Shown here one piece after another: positions 62,098 to 64,000 of a stretch of 64,000 nucleotides of DNA. Positions within the stretch are counted from its first letter, which is position 1, and each line of letters starts with the position of its first letter. The notes beneath the pieces were generated by a model that saw only the letters and a list, made by a program, of their open reading frames with translations, was not told the origin of the DNA and did no database searches. The position numbers and the translations under genes were made by a program. Origin of the DNA: GCA-2748575 sp965222725 (GTDB lineage: Bacteria > Pseudomonadota > Gammaproteobacteria > Pseudomonadales > Ketobacteraceae); contig OZ244969.1 in the NCBI GenBank assembly GCA_965222725.1, positions 6,138,001-6,202,000 of the forward strand, written 5' to 3'.

Positions 62098-63246
62098 ATG
62101 GCATCACCGGAAGTCATTGATATTGAGAGCCTGATACAGCCCATCAGTGATGAGGCTCCGGCAGGTGAGGATATTCGTGCGGATCGCTCCCCCACCTCAG
62201 TGTTCTACAAGATCAAGGATGCCAGAGAACGCGCCCGCAGCGCCGAGCGCAACATGTTCCATGAAGAAGATACCGGCGAATCCGCCAACGATGCCTGGCG
62301 CGAAATTCTGGAGATTGCCCCGGAAATCCTCCGGGACAAAAGCAAGGATCTGGAAGTGGCGGCCTGGTATGTGGAAGCCCTTCTGCGTATTCACGGCTTT
62401 GCCGGCCTGAGAGACGGTTTCCTGCTCTCCAAATCCCTGGTCGCTGATTTCTGGGACGATATATTCCCGATTCCGGAAGAAGACGACGAAGAAGACGTGC
62501 GCGAAATACGCTGCGCCCCTTTTGCCGGCCTGAACGGTGAAGGCCGCGACGGCACCCTGATAGCCCCCCTGAAACGTATCGATATCACCGAAGAAAGCGA
62601 CAAGGGCCCCTATGCTTACTGGCAATACCAGCAGGCCCTGGAAATCCAGCGGATTCACGATGAAGATGCCCGGGATGAGCGTATCGCCAGCGCCGGTGTG
62701 AGCCTGGACCTGTTTGACAAGGTTATCAACGACACCAGCGTCAGCTTTTGCCAGAACCTGATTGCTGATCTGGAAGGCGCCATCGACGCCTACAATGAAC
62801 TGACCCAGGTGTTCGACGAAAAAGCCGAAAGCTATTCACCACCTTCCAGCAATATCAAAAACACCCTCAGCGAAATCCTGGGCACCATCAATCATCTCAC
62901 GAAAGACAAGCTGGCATTGGCCGCTCCGACGGAAGAAGCCAGCGAAGAGGCCGCTGGTGAAGCCGGCGCACCGGCAGCGTCCGGTGGCAGCGGTGGCGAC
63001 ACCACCAGCATTGCCAATGCGGTGGTGGCCAGCCGGGAAGATGCCTTTCGCCAGCTGCTGAAAATTGCCGAGTTTTTCAAGAAAACGGAACCCCATTCGC
63101 CGGTGTCTTACGCCATTGAAAAAACCGTGCGCTGGGGCCGTATGTCGCTGCATGAACTGATGAATGAATTGCTTCTGGATTCCCAGGCAAAAGAAAACTA
63201 TGAAATGCTGACGGGCGTTAAACTGGAGCCCGAAGACGAATATTAA
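62098..63246 (+). CDS. tssA: Type VI secretion protein TssA
   Basis: Protein of 382 residues with the ImpA-N domain at the start (IDIESLIQPISDEAPAGEDIRAD, then LEVAAWYVEALLRIHGFAGLRDGFLL). This domain is found in TssA, which primes sheath assembly at the baseplate. An Ala/Gly-rich linker near 280-305 precedes a C-terminal helical part. AAGGGA precedes the ATG. It is the first gene of a T6SS run, 36 bp from tssB. Confidence 0.9.
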   Translation: MASPEVIDIESLIQPISDEAPAGEDIRADRSPTSVFYKIKDARERARSAERNMFHEEDTGESANDAWREILEIAPEILRDKSKDLEVAAWYVEALLRIHGFAGLRDGFLLSKSLVADFWDDIFPIPEEDDEEDVREIRCAPFAGLNGEGRDGTLIAPLKRIDITEESDKGPYAYWQYQQALEIQRIHDEDARDERIASAGVSLDLFDKVINDTSVSFCQNLIADLEGAIDAYNELTQVFDEKAESYSPPSSNIKNTLSEILGTINHLTKDKLALAAPTEEASEEAAGEAGAPAASGGSGGDTTSIANAVVASREDAFRQLLKIAEFFKKTEPHSPVSYAIEKTVRWGRMSLHELMNELLLDSQAKENYEMLTGVKLEPEDEY

Positions 63247-63282
63247 TCCTCACCACCACAGCCAACAACAAAGGAAACAACC

Positions 63283-63804
63283 ATGTCTGAGAGTATTCAT
63301 GACAAACTGAAACGAGTCCGTAAACCACGGGTTCACATAACTTATGATGTCGAAACCAACGGTGCCGTTGAGAAAAAAGAATTACCATTTGTCGTTGGTG
63401 TCATGGGTGACTATTCCGGCGACAACACCGAAAACAAACGCCCCCTGCGTGATCGCAAGTTTGTGCAGATCGACCGCGACAATTTCAACGAAGCCATGGC
63501 CAAGGTCAACCCCAAGCTGAACATGAAGGTGGAAAACACCCTGAAAGGCGACGGCAGCGAAATGTCCGTGGACCTGGACTTCAAAAACATGGGCGACTTC
63601 GACCCGGAAAACGTGGTGAATCAGGTAGAACCGCTGAAAAAGCTGCTGGAAACCCGCAACAAGCTGCGCGACCTGATGACCAAGGTAGACCGTTCCGACG
63701 AACTGGAAAGCATTCTGGAAAACGTGTTACAGAATACCGATGCTCTTAAAGGGCTGGGTGATGAATTAGGCGTAGGCGCCGGCGAAGAAGACAAAGGAGA
63801 ATAA
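63283..63804 (+). CDS. tssB: Type VI sheath small subunit TssB
   Basis: Protein of 173 residues matching TssB/VipA (T6SS contractile sheath). Conserved segments are RVHITYDVETNGAVEKKELPF and GVMGDYSGDN, and the C-terminal helix that interlocks with TssC follows. tssC starts 4 bp after the stop. Confidence 0.95.
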   Translation: MSESIHDKLKRVRKPRVHITYDVETNGAVEKKELPFVVGVMGDYSGDNTENKRPLRDRKFVQIDRDNFNEAMAKVNPKLNMKVENTLKGDGSEMSVDLDFKNMGDFDPENVVNQVEPLKKLLETRNKLRDLMTKVDRSDELESILENVLQNTDALKGLGDELGVGAGEEDKGE

Positions 63805-63808
63805 CAAG

Positions 63809-64000
63809 ATGAGTGACGCAGAAAGCCAAGCACAAGGGCAAGAAGCCGAAGCGGCGGAAGGCGAAAGCAGTCTGTTGGAACAGGCGATTACCGCCACCAA
63901 GCAGACTGAGCGTGATGAAACCCAGGATCTGCTCAAGAACCTCACTGAACAGGCTTTGCAGGGCGTTGTATCCTGGGACAAGAACCTGACCGTTACCATC
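63809..64000 (+). CDS. tssC: Type VI sheath large subunit TssC, N-terminal part
   Basis: Only the first 64 residues are in the window, and the gene runs off the right edge. They are acidic and helical (ESQAQGQEAEAAEGE, then LLEQAITATKQTERDETQDLL) as in TssC/VipB N-termini. The tssA-B-C order is standard. The ATG follows AAAGGAG. Confidence 0.92.
   Translation, partial: MSDAESQAQGQEAEAAEGESSLLEQAITATKQTERDETQDLLKNLTEQALQGVVSWDKNLTVTI

Overview
The window looks like chromosome from a marine or salt-adapted gammaproteobacterium of the Pseudomonadales/Oceanospirillales type. The reasons are the Pseudomonas-style narK1-narK2-narG order beside narXL, gammaproteobacterial gene families throughout, an Mrp-type cation/proton antiporter, a glucosylglycerate (compatible solute) gene set, a siderophore receptor with an FhuF-like reductase, a PEP-CTERM protein and the start of a type VI secretion locus. 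The genus cannot be fixed from the sequence. There are no rRNA or tRNA genes, CRISPR arrays, insertion sequences or phage genes. Gene density is high and no clear pseudogene was seen.

Region 1 (1-10.1 kb) is a nitrate-respiration block. narK1-narK2-narG run leftward off the edge, and the sensor kinase and regulator narX-narL run rightward. Their shared 270-bp promoter region carries an FNR/ANR-type box and a 7-2-7 NarL-type site. Next come a DGC-domain putative zinc-binding protein behind a perfect FNR box, a beta-carbonic anhydrase, a CBS-pair protein, and moaB-moeA for the molybdenum cofactor that NarG needs.

Region 2 (10.2-25.4 kb) holds a 7TMR-DISM hybrid histidine kinase, an acyltransferase (PlsC) next to a truncated acyl-CoA-dehydrogenase-like protein, an OmpA-like lipoprotein, an SGNH hydrolase and a large di-haem cytochrome c lipoprotein. 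It ends in a leftward run of unusual lipid or alcohol catabolic genes: an SDR lacking the catalytic Tyr and Lys, an Fe-ADH with an SCP2-like tail, a double acyl-CoA dehydrogenase, and an acetoacetate-decarboxylase-like protein.

Region 3 (25.6-38.6 kb) contains a MoxR/CoxE-type pair, a lipoprotein, a TruC-like pseudouridine synthase overlapping a hybrid histidine kinase whose C-terminus reads as a globin domain, an AmpD-like amidase, a PAP2 phosphatase, an LpxH-like phosphoesterase, a second RluA-type synthase, and a DyP peroxidase with an internally duplicated membrane partner.

Region 4 (38.8-49.8 kb) is a split glucosylglycerate module. A GH13_18 phosphorylase sits behind a sigma-54-like promoter with a small unknown gene. 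Further right are glycerate 3-kinase, sugar-phosphoglycerate phosphatase and glucosyl-3-phosphoglycerate synthase. Between the two lie an acyltransferase-3 protein, a Fur-type siderophore uptake pair and a beta-lactamase-fold hydrolase.

Region 5 (50-64 kb) has a PEP-CTERM protein, an MBL hydrolase, ChaC, a ten-gene Mrp operon with three MrpD/NuoL-like subunits and a split MrpA, a DUF6279 lipoprotein, and tssA-tssB-tssC running off the right edge. The best lead for an undescribed system is the globin-tailed hybrid kinase at 29.6-31.8 kb.
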